Position numbers and translations under genes: made by a program
Shown here: piece by piece, positions 43,237 to 52,601 of the stretch
Numbering within the stretch: the stretch's first letter is position 1
Layout: the number at the start of each line of letters is the position of its first letter
Assembly: GCA_026399015.1 (NCBI GenBank)
Contig: JAPLRS010000035.1
Location: 1-57,026 of the forward strand
Direction of reading: 5' to 3'
Length of the DNA stretch: 57,026 nt
Source of the DNA: Methylococcales bacterium
Lineage (GTDB): Bacteria > Pseudomonadota > Gammaproteobacteria > Methylococcales > Methylomonadaceae
The notes under the pieces: generated by a model
What the model was told of the DNA's origin: nothing
What the model saw: only the letters and a program-made list of their open reading frames with translations
The model's database searches: none

Positions 43237-45306
43237 ATGGACAAAACTTTAAAAGCTGGCCTTTGGGTCTTAATCGCCATTATTGGCGCGGCTGCGGTAG
43301 GGGGTATTGCAATTAACCGCGGTGAAAATATAAATGCCCTTTGGTTTATAGTTGCGGCGCTTTGTATTTATAGTATTGCCTATCGTTTTTATGCCGCGTG
43401 GATTGCTGCTACAGTGCTAGCAGTCGATTCCACTCGAGCAACTCCAGCAGAGCGCTTAGATAATGGGCGTGATTTTATACCTACACATAAGTGGATAGTA
43501 TTTGGGCATCATTTTGCTGCCATTGCTGGGCCTGGGCCATTAGTTGGCCCAACACTAGCCGCTCAATTTGGTTATTTACCAGGAACCCTATGGATTTTAT
43601 TTGGCGCCGTCTTAGGTGGATGTGTTCAAGATATGGTCACCTTATTCTTATCTACCCGACGTGATGCAAAAAGCTTGGGACAGATGGCCAAAGATGAGCT
43701 AGGGCCCTTAGGCGGAACGGCTGCACTAATTGCCACTTTTTCTATCATGATTATTTTAATTGCCGTTTTAGGATTAATAGTCGTTAATGCTATGAAGCAT
43801 AGTCCATGGGCAACATTTACAGTTTCTGCAACGATACCCATTGCAATGATAGTTGGGATTTACATGCGCTATTTACGTCCTGGCCAAGTTCTTGAGGCTT
43901 CTGCATTGGGGGTTACGCTATTATTAATGTCAGTAGTCGGTGGACGCTTTGTCGCTGAACACGAAACATTACGCCTATTATTCGATCATGAAGGTTTAAT
44001 GCTGGCTTGGTCTATTATGGCCTATGGTCTTACTGCCGCAATTTTACCTGTTTGGTTATTGTTAGCGCCGCGAGATTATTTATCAACCTATATGAAAATA
44101 GGCACAATTACACTTTTAGCGATTGCTATTATTTTTATCCAACCCAACATAAAAATGCCGGCATTAACTCAATTTATTGATGGTTCTGGCCCTGTTTTTG
44201 GTGGAAAACTATTTCCATTTGTGTTTATCACTATCGCTTGTGGCGCTATTTCTGGATTTCACTCTTTGATCTCGTCAGGCACCACACCTAAATTACTGAG
44301 TAATGAACGCGATATTTGTATGATTGGTTATGGTGGCATGCTACTTGAATCTTTTGTCGCCATTATGGCTATGATAGCGGCTACCGTTCTAGACCCTGGC
44401 GTCTATTTTGCAATCAACAGCTCTGCGGGCGCAGTTGGCAGCATTGCCCTAGATGCTGTTACTAAAATAACCGCTTGGGGCTATCCTGTCACCGTTGAAC
44501 AAATGCAAAGTTTAGCGACCAAAATGGGTGAAACTACTTTATTTGCTAGAACGGGAGGCGCGCCTTCATTAGCGGTTGGAATGGCAAGTATCTTAGGCAA
44601 AGCCTTTGGAGACCATCTGTTAGCACTCTGGTATCACTTTGCCATCATGTTTGAAGCAATCTTTATTTTAACTACTCTAGATGCCGGTACGCGTGTCGGT
44701 CGCTTTATGTTACAAGATATGCTTGGCAATATTTGGCCTAAAATGGCTGAAACCTCTTGGACTCCTTCTGTCATATTAACAAGTAGCATGGTGGTGTCGG
44801 GTTGGGGGTATTTTTTATACATTGGGGTCATCGACCCTAATGGAGGCGTGAATATTTTGTGGCCATTATTCGGCATCGCGAATCAAATGTTAGCTGCAAT
44901 CGCTTTATCTATAGGAACCGGTATTTTGGTCAAATCAGGTAAATTAAAATATGCAGGAATCACCGCGCTTCCTCTAGCATGGTTAGTTACAATTACTAGC
45001 ACCGCTGCTTGGCAAAAAATTACGAGTCCAGATATTCGAATCGGTTTTTTCTCTGCTGCAAACGACTTAGCCGAAAAATTAGCGTCTGGAATGCTTCCCC
45101 CAGCAAAAGCATCTATAGCGCCACAATTAATTTTTAATCTACACTTAGACGCATGGATTACCTTATTTTTTGTCAGCTTACTCTGGTTAATTATTATTGA
45201 TATGTTACGTGTTTGTTGGCGATCTATAACAGGTAAGCCAGTATTACCGTTAACGGAATCGAATCATATCCCTAGTAGCTTAGTTGATGATTGGGTGAGA
45301 GACTGA
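43237..45306 (+). CDS. cstA: carbon starvation protein CstA, peptide/pyruvate transporter family
   Basis: A 689-residue inner-membrane transporter with about 16 to 18 membrane segments. The signature GHHFAAIAGPGPLVGPTLAA and the later GAISGFHSLISSGTTPK are hallmarks of CstA. Family members import peptides or pyruvate under carbon limitation. The start follows the HIT gene by two bases, and the TGA stop overlaps the ybdD ATG. Confidence 0.95.
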   Translation: MDKTLKAGLWVLIAIIGAAAVGGIAINRGENINALWFIVAALCIYSIAYRFYAAWIAATVLAVDSTRATPAERLDNGRDFIPTHKWIVFGHHFAAIAGPGPLVGPTLAAQFGYLPGTLWILFGAVLGGCVQDMVTLFLSTRRDAKSLGQMAKDELGPLGGTAALIATFSIMIILIAVLGLIVVNAMKHSPWATFTVSATIPIAMIVGIYMRYLRPGQVLEASALGVTLLLMSVVGGRFVAEHETLRLLFDHEGLMLAWSIMAYGLTAAILPVWLLLAPRDYLSTYMKIGTITLLAIAIIFIQPNIKMPALTQFIDGSGPVFGGKLFPFVFITIACGAISGFHSLISSGTTPKLLSNERDICMIGYGGMLLESFVAIMAMIAATVLDPGVYFAINSSAGAVGSIALDAVTKITAWGYPVTVEQMQSLATKMGETTLFARTGGAPSLAVGMASILGKAFGDHLLALWYHFAIMFEAIFILTTLDAGTRVGRFMLQDMLGNIWPKMAETSWTPSVILTSSMVVSGWGYFLYIGVIDPNGGVNILWPLFGIANQMLAAIALSIGTGILVKSGKLKYAGITALPLAWLVTITSTAAWQKITSPDIRIGFFSAANDLAEKLASGMLPPAKASIAPQLIFNLHLDAWITLFFVSLLWLIIIDMLRVCWRSITGKPVLPLTESNHIPSSLVDDWVRD

Positions 45307-45503
45307 TGCGTCTCAATCTAAGAACCATCTGGAAAATGATACGCGAACTATCCGGGGATGATGCTTATGAAAGATATTTAAAAAACTTCCATAAACTTCA
45401 TGCCCATGATGAGCAACATGCGTGTGATACCCCCTTATCAAAGGCAGAGTTTTTTAAACAATGGCAAGATGAAAAATGGCAGGGAATTAAGCGCTGCTGT
45501 TAA
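45306..45503 (+). CDS. YbdD/YjiX family small protein
   Basis: About 65 residues of the DUF466 (YbdD) family. It contains LRTIWKMIRELSGDDAYERYLKNF and ends with a short Cys pair. YbdD proteins are found next to CstA-type transporters and are thought to be needed for their activity. I use the ATG at 45306 that overlaps the cstA stop (ATGA-like arrangement TGATG); a GTG at 45291 would lie inside cstA. Full length for the family. Confidence 0.9.
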   Translation: MRLNLRTIWKMIRELSGDDAYERYLKNFHKLHAHDEQHACDTPLSKAEFFKQWQDEKWQGIKRCC

Positions 45504-45515
45504 GTTAATTTACTC

Positions 45516-46574
45516 ATGGACATAGATTATTTAATTGTTGGTCAAGGCTTAGCTGGAAGTTTATTAGCCTGGGAACTAATAAACCGAAACTGCAAGGTTA
45601 TCATTATTGACAATGGGATGGAAAATGCTTCTAAAGTGGCGGCGGGGTTAATTAACCCCATCACCGGGCAGCGATTTGTTAAATCTACTGATGTTGATTA
45701 TTTATTACCCTCCGCTAAAAAATATTACACAGAACTGGCTTCGGTTTTTAAACAGACCTTTTATATAGAAAAGCCTTTATTTAGATTGTTTAAAAATGCT
45801 AACGAAATAGAAGCCGCTCATAAACGTCTTAGCCAGCCCGATTATTTACCCTATTTAGGCAAATTAAATAGGTCTGCTGATAGCCTAAAAGACATTAGCT
45901 CTCCTTTTGGATTTATAGAACAACATCAAACAGGCTATCTTTTAACTAATCATTTATTAGCTAGTCTAAAAGAGTTTTTCATAAATAATCAATGCTATCA
46001 ACAAGCAACTATTGATTATCAAGATATTCAAATCCAACCAACGCTCAAATGGAAACACATCACTCCGAAACGTATTATTTTTTGTGAAGGTTACCATGTG
46101 GGCTCAAATCCTTGGTTTAATTGGTTACCTTTTCAACTGGCTAAAGGCGAAATACTAACCGTTCATCATTCTTCATTACGGCTAAAAAACATACTTAACT
46201 TTGGCAACTGGGTCATTCCATTAGATGCACAACTATTTCGTGTCGGTGCAACTTTTGATAGGGAAAACTTAAACGGCCAGCCTACCGACTTAGGAAAAAA
46301 CAGCTTAATAAAATCATTAGAGTCTATTTATCATCCCTTAACTGAAGGTAGTATAGTAAAACATCAAGCAAATATTCGACCATGTACGCTAGACAAACAT
46401 CCCTTTATTGGTCACCATCCGATATTTACTCAGCTCTCTATTTTTAATGGCTTTGGTGCTAAAGGTAGTTTACAAATACCCTGGTATAGCCAAAAATTTG
46501 CAGATACTTTGTTGACAGAAGCATGCCTACCATCACCTATTAATCGTCATTATGCAACGCATTTCACTCATTAA
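45516..46574 (+). CDS. DAO-family FAD-dependent oxidoreductase, MnmC(o)-like candidate
   Basis: A 352-residue FAD enzyme of the D-amino-acid oxidase fold. It starts with YLIVGQGLAGSLLAWEL (dinucleotide-binding) and ends with FNGFGAKGSLQIPW, the C-terminal FAD loop. VAAGLINPITGQRF follows the ADP-ribose strand. It overlaps the following methyltransferase gene by 23 bases on the same strand. Since that gene is YtqB/MnmM-like, and the oxidase half of MnmC is also a DAO-fold enzyme acting on cmnm5U in tRNA, I infer this protein may do the oxidative step. An amine or amino acid oxidase is the alternative. Confidence 0.75.
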   Translation: MDIDYLIVGQGLAGSLLAWELINRNCKVIIIDNGMENASKVAAGLINPITGQRFVKSTDVDYLLPSAKKYYTELASVFKQTFYIEKPLFRLFKNANEIEAAHKRLSQPDYLPYLGKLNRSADSLKDISSPFGFIEQHQTGYLLTNHLLASLKEFFINNQCYQQATIDYQDIQIQPTLKWKHITPKRIIFCEGYHVGSNPWFNWLPFQLAKGEILTVHHSSLRLKNILNFGNWVIPLDAQLFRVGATFDRENLNGQPTDLGKNSLIKSLESIYHPLTEGSIVKHQANIRPCTLDKHPFIGHHPIFTQLSIFNGFGAKGSLQIPWYSQKFADTLLTEACLPSPINRHYATHFTH

Positions 46575-47136
46575 TATTGCGCAAGATGCGCTAAAAGAAC
46601 ATATAAAACTAAATGATATTGTTATTGATGCCACTATCGGCAATGGACACGATACTGTATTTCTTGCAGAGCAAGTTGGAGCAGCAGGCTGTGTTTTTGG
46701 TTTTGATATACAACAAGACGCTATTGAATCAACTTTAGAAAAATTTGATTCAACGACAAAAAACAACGCCATAACACTGTTTCAGGCTAGTCATGCTGAA
46801 ATGCTTGAAAAAATTCCGCCCCTGCATCATGGCAAAATTAAAGCAATCATGTTTAATTTAGGTTATCTACCGGGTGGCGATAAATCTATTATTACGTGTA
46901 CAGCATCAACTTTAAAAGCTTTAAGCTGCGCTTGTTTAATATTATCAGTTGGTGGCATCATGACAGTTATGGCTTATCCTGGACATACGGGTGGAGATGA
47001 TGAAACTGATCAAATAAAATCATGGTGCGCACAACTAGACAGGAGTTTCTTAAGCGTTGAGATTATTTCAAGCGCATCCGATAAAAGCACTGCCCCAATA
47101 CTTTTTATCATTAAAAAACACAGTAAATTTAACTAA
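46552..47136 (+). CDS. class I SAM-dependent methyltransferase, YtqB/MnmM family
   Basis: A 194-residue methyltransferase. The SAM site is IDATIGNGHDTVFLAEQVG, and the diagnostic block FNLGYLPGGDKSI follows, then AYPGHTGGDDE. This matches the rRNA_methylase (PF06962) family, whose Bacillus member YtqB was shown to be MnmM, methylating nm5U to mnm5U in tRNA. The final NQxNPP-type loop of that family is altered here to DKSTAPI. It overlaps the FAD oxidoreductase gene upstream. Confidence 0.85.
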   Translation: MQRISLINIAQDALKEHIKLNDIVIDATIGNGHDTVFLAEQVGAAGCVFGFDIQQDAIESTLEKFDSTTKNNAITLFQASHAEMLEKIPPLHHGKIKAIMFNLGYLPGGDKSIITCTASTLKALSCACLILSVGGIMTVMAYPGHTGGDDETDQIKSWCAQLDRSFLSVEIISSASDKSTAPILFIIKKHSKFN

Positions 47137-47193
47137 GTCGACGACAATCTGCTATTATTTTCGGGTTTTATTTTTAAATATTTTAGGAAATCC

Positions 47194-47508
47194 ATGTCAG
47201 AATTTAATAATGTTTCAATCGTCAAAAAAGCTAACGTGTACTTCGGAGGCAATGTTTCTAGTCGCACCATCCAATTTGCTGATGGTTCTATCAAAACATT
47301 AGGCTTTATGTTGCCAGGTGAATATCTCTTTAATACTGCAGATAAAGAATTAATGGAGATTATTGACGGTGATCTTGACGTTTTATTACCAGGCAATACC
47401 GAATGGCTTAAAATAGTTGGCGGAGAATCATTTAATGTACCGGCTAATAGCGCATTTACTGTAAAAATTAATACAGCTACCGATTATTGCTGTTCTTTTA
47501 TTAAATAA
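47194..47508 (+). CDS. ppnP: pyrimidine/purine nucleoside phosphorylase PpnP
   Basis: A 104-residue cupin-fold enzyme of the PpnP (YaiE/DUF1255) family, which cleaves several nucleosides with phosphate. Conserved blocks are KANVYFGGNVSSRTI, GFMLPGEYLFNT and the end block YCCSFI. AGGAAA lies before the ATG at 47194. Length is normal. It is the last gene of the plus-strand run and is followed by a terminator. Confidence 0.95.
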   Translation: MSEFNNVSIVKKANVYFGGNVSSRTIQFADGSIKTLGFMLPGEYLFNTADKELMEIIDGDLDVLLPGNTEWLKIVGGESFNVPANSAFTVKINTATDYCCSFIK

Positions 47509-47641
47509 TTTAATTTAACAGCCTTTAGCAAGCAACTGTTAACTGGCTGAAGTGAGTTATCTTAAATTAAGAGAAATTTTCACTTAATACTTTAACTCTT
47601 ATAATTTAGTACCATCGTTACAAAAATCATTAAACAAAAAA

Positions 47642-47677
47642 ACCGGCTTCCACGTTAATAAAAGCCGGTCTTTTTTT
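47642..47677. terminator. bidirectional terminator between ppnP and ctpA
   Basis: ACCGGCTT (47642-47649) pairs with AAGCCGGT (47662-47669). Seven T follow on the plus strand (47671-47677), and a run of A upstream gives a U tract on the minus strand. It serves the converging ppnP and ctpA transcripts. Confidence 0.9.
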
Positions 47678-47692
47678 ATAAATGCTAACTCA

Positions 47693-49039
47693 CTATTTCT
47701 TAATAATACTAATACCTTTTAGTAAGTTAAGTGCCTCATGTAGAGAATAATCTTCTATATCAAGTTTCTCTTTGTCTTTTTCCTTGTCTTTATCATTTTC
47801 CTTATCAGTAGCAGCCTCTTTCTTTGCCTTACTTGCCACTGCGTTTGCATTTTGCAAATGACCCGATAAATCGGCTTCTTTTATGGCTAACGACTCACCC
47901 TTATCAAGATTTTCTAATTTAACACGAGCTAAGGCTATATCAGGCTCTATACCCTCAGCCTGAATGGATCTTCCAGAAGGCGTAAAGTAACGTGCTGTTG
48001 TTAATTTAACAGCTGCGCCATTACTGGTCGGTAAGATAGTCTGTACCGAACCTTTACCAAAAGACTTCTCACCCATAATGACTGCTCGTTTTTGATCTTG
48101 AAGAGCACCGGCAACAATTTCTGAAGCTGATGCAGAGCCCCCATTAATTAGAACGACCATTGGGGCTTCGTCTATAAGATCGTCAGCAGAGGCATTAAAA
48201 CGCATTTCTGAGTTTTCAATTCGACCTTCTGTGTAAACGATTAAGCCACTTTTCAAAAACGCATCACTCACTTCTACCGCGGCATTTAATACACCACCGG
48301 GATTATTTCTTAAATCTAAAACCAACCCTCTTAATGGCGCACCATTCTCTTTCTTTAAGTTTGCTAATGATTCTCTTAAGCCCTCTCCAGTTGCTGACTG
48401 AAAACTACTAATACGCACATAGCCATAACCCTTCTCTAATAATCTACTTTTAACACTCTTCACTTTGATAATGTCGCGAGCTAAAGTTAGCTTTAATGGT
48501 GCCTCCAAGCCTTCTCTAACAATAGTCAACACAATTTTACTGTTGGGTTCGCCTCGCATTAATTTAACAGCATCGGTTAAAGACATACCTTTAACGGGCT
48601 TATCATCCAACTTTATAATTAGGTCACCCGTCTTAATACCTGCTTTTTGCGCTGGGGTATCATCTATAGGTGAAACAACCTTTATAAACCCATTCTCCAT
48701 TGTAACTTCAATACCTAAGCCACCAAATTGGCCAGTAGTCCCTTCTTTCAACTCCTGATATTCTTCAGCAACTAGATATGCAGAATGTGGATCAAGACCG
48801 CTCAACATTCCTCTTATCGCATCTTCTAATAATTTCTTATCAGAGACTGGTTCAACGTAATCTCGTTTTATTCTGCCAAAAATCTCGGTAAATGTTCTTA
48901 AGTCTTCATAAGGTAATGCATCTGCCTCTGTTGGAACCGTTCCATTACCTTTGTCGGCAAAGACAGTCCCACAAACACCAATAAAAACCCCTAACATAAC
49001 CCCTAAGGATAAAATAAAAATCGCTTTCTTTTTTAGCAT
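47693..49039 (-). CDS. ctpA: carboxy-terminal processing peptidase, S41 family
   Basis: About 448 residues, envelope protease. A membrane anchor or signal peptide (about 5-30), a PDZ domain (about 95-165, GLGIEVTMENGFIKV) and the S41 domain follow. The catalytic Ser is in NGGSASASEIVAGAL and the Lys in EKSFGKGSVQTI. A Lys/Asp/Glu-rich tail precedes the C-terminus. I start at the ATG at 49039, with GGAG ten bases upstream; a TTG at 49108 adds a poor 23-residue leader. It follows envC and lies in the conserved gpmI-envC-ctpA order. Confidence 0.94.
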   Translation of the reverse strand: MLKKKAIFILSLGVMLGVFIGVCGTVFADKGNGTVPTEADALPYEDLRTFTEIFGRIKRDYVEPVSDKKLLEDAIRGMLSGLDPHSAYLVAEEYQELKEGTTGQFGGLGIEVTMENGFIKVVSPIDDTPAQKAGIKTGDLIIKLDDKPVKGMSLTDAVKLMRGEPNSKIVLTIVREGLEAPLKLTLARDIIKVKSVKSRLLEKGYGYVRISSFQSATGEGLRESLANLKKENGAPLRGLVLDLRNNPGGVLNAAVEVSDAFLKSGLIVYTEGRIENSEMRFNASADDLIDEAPMVVLINGGSASASEIVAGALQDQKRAVIMGEKSFGKGSVQTILPTSNGAAVKLTTARYFTPSGRSIQAEGIEPDIALARVKLENLDKGESLAIKEADLSGHLQNANAVASKAKKEAATDKENDKDKEKDKEKLDIEDYSLHEALNLLKGISIIKK

Positions 49040-49108
49040 GTAATTAAAACTCCATATACCAGATTTATTGCCCATAATATCATTTTTAACACTAATAATT
49101 TCAGCCAA

Positions 49109-50254
49109 CTACCTACGGCACCATTCAAGCGGATCAATCGGTACACCTTTATGACGGATACCAAAGTACAACCCAGATTTACTTTGCCCACCACTTTGAC
49201 CAACAGCAGCAATCACATCACCACCCTCTACAAATTCACCCCGTTGCTTATTGAGATTCTGATTAAAACCATAGAGACTTAAATATCCTTGACCATGATC
49301 AATTATCATCATAAAGCCATAACCTCGAAACCATTCTGCAAATACAACCTTACCACGAGCAACAGCTTTAACTTCTAAACCTTCATTTGCGTCAATTAAC
49401 ACACCATCCCATGTTACTTCTGTTCTCGCACTTCCAAACTTATGTATTAAATGCCCAGAAACGGGCCACAGCAACTTTCCTTTTAAACTCATAAAATCAG
49501 ATGTGCGAACTAAATCCCCCTGACTAGATACAGATAAGCCACTAACAGGATCAGGATGATCCGATAAATCAACATCATCAACAATAGGCAATGACGCCAT
49601 TAGTTGCTTCAGACTGCTTTCACTTTCCTCTAATTGAACCAGTTGCTGTTCATGTGAAGAAAATTTATTACCTAATTTTGCAAGTAATTCGCTACGTTGC
49701 TTTTTAGCATCCGATAAAAGTGCTTGCTCTAACTTCTTTCTTTCCAAGTCAGCTTCTAATGCAGTCGATTCAGATTCTTTTAATTTATCAAGTTCCTCAA
49801 GGTGATCTACTGCAGCTTGTATATCATTTAATTGATTAAGACGCTCTTTGTTTAAATAATTAAAATAAACCATCACCCTACTCGAAACAGTATGATTGCG
49901 CTGATTTAAAATTAACTTTAATTTTTCTTTTTGCCCTAAAACATAAGCTAACCTAACTTGATCAGCCACCTCTTTACTTAACTTATCTATCCCTTCTTGA
50001 TAACCGTCCATTTCTGCACGTATAGATTCTAAATTATTACGTTTCTTTACGATTTTAGCTTGAATCTTATTCAATAAAGTTGCTGTTTCCCCATATCGTC
50101 TATCAATATCAGATAACAGATTTTGCATACTGTCCCTTGTCGCCGAAAGGCGCTGGGACAGTACCTCGTCATTATTAACCGAAACTATCTCTTCGGCATA
50201 AGTACATAAATCAAACTGACTTAGCAAAAAAAGCAGGATGAGTGTTCTTTTCAT
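49109..50254 (-). CDS. envC: murein hydrolase activator EnvC-like protein
   Basis: A 381-residue periplasmic protein. A signal peptide (about 1-20) is followed by a long coiled coil (about 25-235) and a C-terminal LytM domain (about 265-380). The LytM zinc ligands are not all there: the usual YAH region reads YGFNQNL, so the domain is degenerate as in EnvC, which activates amidases instead of cutting peptidoglycan itself. It sits between gpmI and ctpA on the minus strand. Confidence 0.9.
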   Translation of the reverse strand: MKRTLILLFLLSQFDLCTYAEEIVSVNNDEVLSQRLSATRDSMQNLLSDIDRRYGETATLLNKIQAKIVKKRNNLESIRAEMDGYQEGIDKLSKEVADQVRLAYVLGQKEKLKLILNQRNHTVSSRVMVYFNYLNKERLNQLNDIQAAVDHLEELDKLKESESTALEADLERKKLEQALLSDAKKQRSELLAKLGNKFSSHEQQLVQLEESESSLKQLMASLPIVDDVDLSDHPDPVSGLSVSSQGDLVRTSDFMSLKGKLLWPVSGHLIHKFGSARTEVTWDGVLIDANEGLEVKAVARGKVVFAEWFRGYGFMMIIDHGQGYLSLYGFNQNLNKQRGEFVEGGDVIAAVGQSGGQSKSGLYFGIRHKGVPIDPLEWCRR

Positions 50255-50261
50255 CCACTAA

Positions 50262-51806
50262 TTAATCATTAATAACAAGTGATCTGCCAGACATTTCTTT
50301 AGGTTGTTCAACACCCAAAATAGCCAGCATGGTCGGTGCTAAATCAGATAATCCACCTCCAGAAGCAAGTGCTTTATTACCACCTACATAGACTAAGGGC
50401 ACTTTATTAGTTGTATGTGCCGTGTGTGCTTGGCCAGACTCTGGATCAACCATCTGTTCAATATTGCCATGATCAGCCGTTAAAAGTAGTTGTCCGTTAA
50501 CAGATTTTAGTGCTTCAAGTATACGTTGTAATGCATTATCAACAGCTTCAACAGCTAAAACTGCCGCAGGAATAACACCCGTATGTCCCACCATATCGCA
50601 ATTAGCATAATTACAGATAATAACGTCGTATTTACCACCTGTAATAGCTTCTACTAAATGATCCGTAACCTCAACCGAATTCATTTCTGGCTGTAAATCA
50701 TAGGTTCTAACTTTTGGTGATGGAACTAAAATTCTATCTTCACCAGGGAAAGGCGTATCAATGCCTCCATTTAAAAAGAAAGTAACATGCGCATATTTCT
50801 CTGTCTCAGCCAATCTAAGCTGCTTCATACCCAAAATAGATAAATACTCTCCCAATCCGTTCTTGATATCTACTGAAGGAAAAGCAATATCGTAACCAAA
50901 GTCTTGATGGTATTCTGTCAATGTACAAAAATAACCTGCATGAGGTGCATACCCTCTTTCAAAACCTTCAAATGAAGGTAAAGTTAAAGCTTGGGAAATC
51001 TCACGCGCGCGGTCAGCTCTAAAATTCATAAAAACAACAGAGTCCTCTGGGTCAAGCGCAACTCTCTCTCCATTGACACCTAAAATTGCCGTAGGAAGTA
51101 CAAACTCATCTGTTTCCCCTCTTTCATAAGAAGCCTCCAAACCAGCCAAAGCCGAACTAGCAGAATTGCTTGACTCCCCTTTAGCAATCAGGTCATAAGC
51201 TAATTTAACTCGATCCCAACGATTATCTCTATCCATTGCGTAAAAACGCCCTGTTATAGAAACAATACGCCCAACACCTAATTCAACAAATTTTTCTTCT
51301 AAGAAATCAATAGAAGATTTAGCACTTTTTGGTGGAACATCACGACCGTCTAAAAATGCATGTAAATAAATTTTCTTTAAACCTTTTTTGGCTGCAAGCT
51401 CAACCATTGCTGCAATTTGAAGTTCATGACTATGCACCCCCCCAGCCGATAAAAGCCCCATAATATGCAAGGCTTTATCATTTTGTTTTGCTAACTCTAC
51501 TGCTTTATTTAAAACCGGATTAATATAAAAACTTCCATCCTCAATAGCATCATTAACCTTTGAAAAATCTTGAGGAACATAACGACCAGTCCCGATATGG
51601 ATGTGACCTACTTCCGAATTACCCATTTGATCAGCTGGCAAGCCTACAGATTTACCCGAACAATCAAGTAGGGTCATAGGATAATCTTTTTGTAATTGAT
51701 CCCAACAAGGCGTATTAGCCATTGCAATAGCGTTATTTTCTGTTTCTAAAGTATAACCAAAGCCATCTAATATCAATAAAACAAGGGGTTTAGGGCGATT
51801 CGACAT
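50262..51806 (-). CDS. gpmI: 2,3-bisphosphoglycerate-independent phosphoglycerate mutase
   Basis: A 514-residue glycolytic enzyme of the alkaline phosphatase superfamily. Metal and phosphate sites are LLILDGFGY, the catalytic Ser in MGNSEVGH, the RAD block in FMNFRADRARE, and TADHGNIEQM with HTAHTTNKVP. Length matches iPGM. envC starts seven bases after its stop. Confidence 0.98.
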   Translation of the reverse strand: MSNRPKPLVLLILDGFGYTLETENNAIAMANTPCWDQLQKDYPMTLLDCSGKSVGLPADQMGNSEVGHIHIGTGRYVPQDFSKVNDAIEDGSFYINPVLNKAVELAKQNDKALHIMGLLSAGGVHSHELQIAAMVELAAKKGLKKIYLHAFLDGRDVPPKSAKSSIDFLEEKFVELGVGRIVSITGRFYAMDRDNRWDRVKLAYDLIAKGESSNSASSALAGLEASYERGETDEFVLPTAILGVNGERVALDPEDSVVFMNFRADRAREISQALTLPSFEGFERGYAPHAGYFCTLTEYHQDFGYDIAFPSVDIKNGLGEYLSILGMKQLRLAETEKYAHVTFFLNGGIDTPFPGEDRILVPSPKVRTYDLQPEMNSVEVTDHLVEAITGGKYDVIICNYANCDMVGHTGVIPAAVLAVEAVDNALQRILEALKSVNGQLLLTADHGNIEQMVDPESGQAHTAHTTNKVPLVYVGGNKALASGGGLSDLAPTMLAILGVEQPKEMSGRSLVIND

Positions 51807-52102
51807 TTTATATTCATCTCCAAATACTAAAAAAAATTATTCTGCCAGAAAGAAATAACACTAAACGAATTAGAGTTACATTAAGCATTACCCAAAATGA
51901 CTAAAAATAAGGTATCATTCCAAAAATAATTGACTAATACAATCTAAGCATTACATAGGCGTTATATTAATACACGTTTATAGCTATTGGGTATAAATAA
52001 TTAATCAATAGCAACTTTATTAGATGATAAGAATTAAACTAAAGTTATATTCATAAAGCTTAATAAATCAATTCAATATTCACTTAAATAATTAGAAAAA
52101 CC
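51807..52102. other. divergent intergenic region of gpmI and the rhodanese gene
   Basis: About 300 bp of AT-rich sequence that must hold both divergent promoters. TTGACT at 51930 is a fair -35 but no good -10 follows at 16-18 bp. No RNA gene or repeat is seen. Confidence 0.4.
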
Positions 52103-52564
52103 ATGGATCGTTACATAGAATTTATTTTAAATCACTACATCTTATCTCTAGCTCTTGCAGTCGTTACGTATTTATTGATACAGGAACTTATTGATACTGC
52201 TTTTAAAAAATACAATCACATTTCACCATTATTAGCTGTTGCAAAAATGAACGATACGGAGACACTTGTTGTTGATGTTCGTGAACCACATGAATTTGTT
52301 GAAAGTCATATCGAGCAAGCTATAAGCATTCCACTAGGTAAGTTATCAGATGATTTATCTAAAATAATTAATCATAAAAACAAACCTGTTTTGTTAACAT
52401 GCCAATCTGGCACTAGAGCCGCATCCGCAGGAAAAATTCTTACAAAAGCTGGTTTTGATCAAGTTTACGTCATAACTGGAGGCATGCAAGCATGGGAAGC
52501 CGATTATAAGTTACCGGTAAAAATATCAAATAAGAAAAAAACTAAAGTTAGTTCATCAATTTAA
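52103..52564 (+). CDS. membrane-anchored rhodanese-domain protein
   Basis: A 153-residue protein. One membrane segment (about 10-30) is followed by a rhodanese domain with VVDVREPHEF and the active-site loop TCQSGTRAASA (catalytic Cys). The C-terminus is a short basic tail. Rhodanese genes of this kind often precede secB, usually with grxC between; grxC is missing here. The secB ATG follows after about 37 bp. Confidence 0.88.
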   Translation: MDRYIEFILNHYILSLALAVVTYLLIQELIDTAFKKYNHISPLLAVAKMNDTETLVVDVREPHEFVESHIEQAISIPLGKLSDDLSKIINHKNKPVLLTCQSGTRAASAGKILTKAGFDQVYVITGGMQAWEADYKLPVKISNKKKTKVSSSI

Positions 52565-52601
52565 TCTAAATTTCCTTTTAATAACACAAATCAATATCAC
52601 T

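Noticed and set aside
47515..47542. Inverted repeat TTAACAG/CTGTTAA after ppnP as terminator
   Set aside because: The 7-bp stem has a 14-nt loop and no U run, and a far better terminator follows at 47642-47677.
49109..50254. Active M23 peptidoglycan endopeptidase
   Set aside because: The LytM domain lacks the usual histidine in the YxH region (reads YGFN), so an activator role is more likely than catalysis.
51930..51957. Sigma-70 promoter at TTGACT before the rhodanese-secB-gpsA genes
   Set aside because: The -35 is fair, but no acceptable -10 follows at 16-18 bp, so it is not called.
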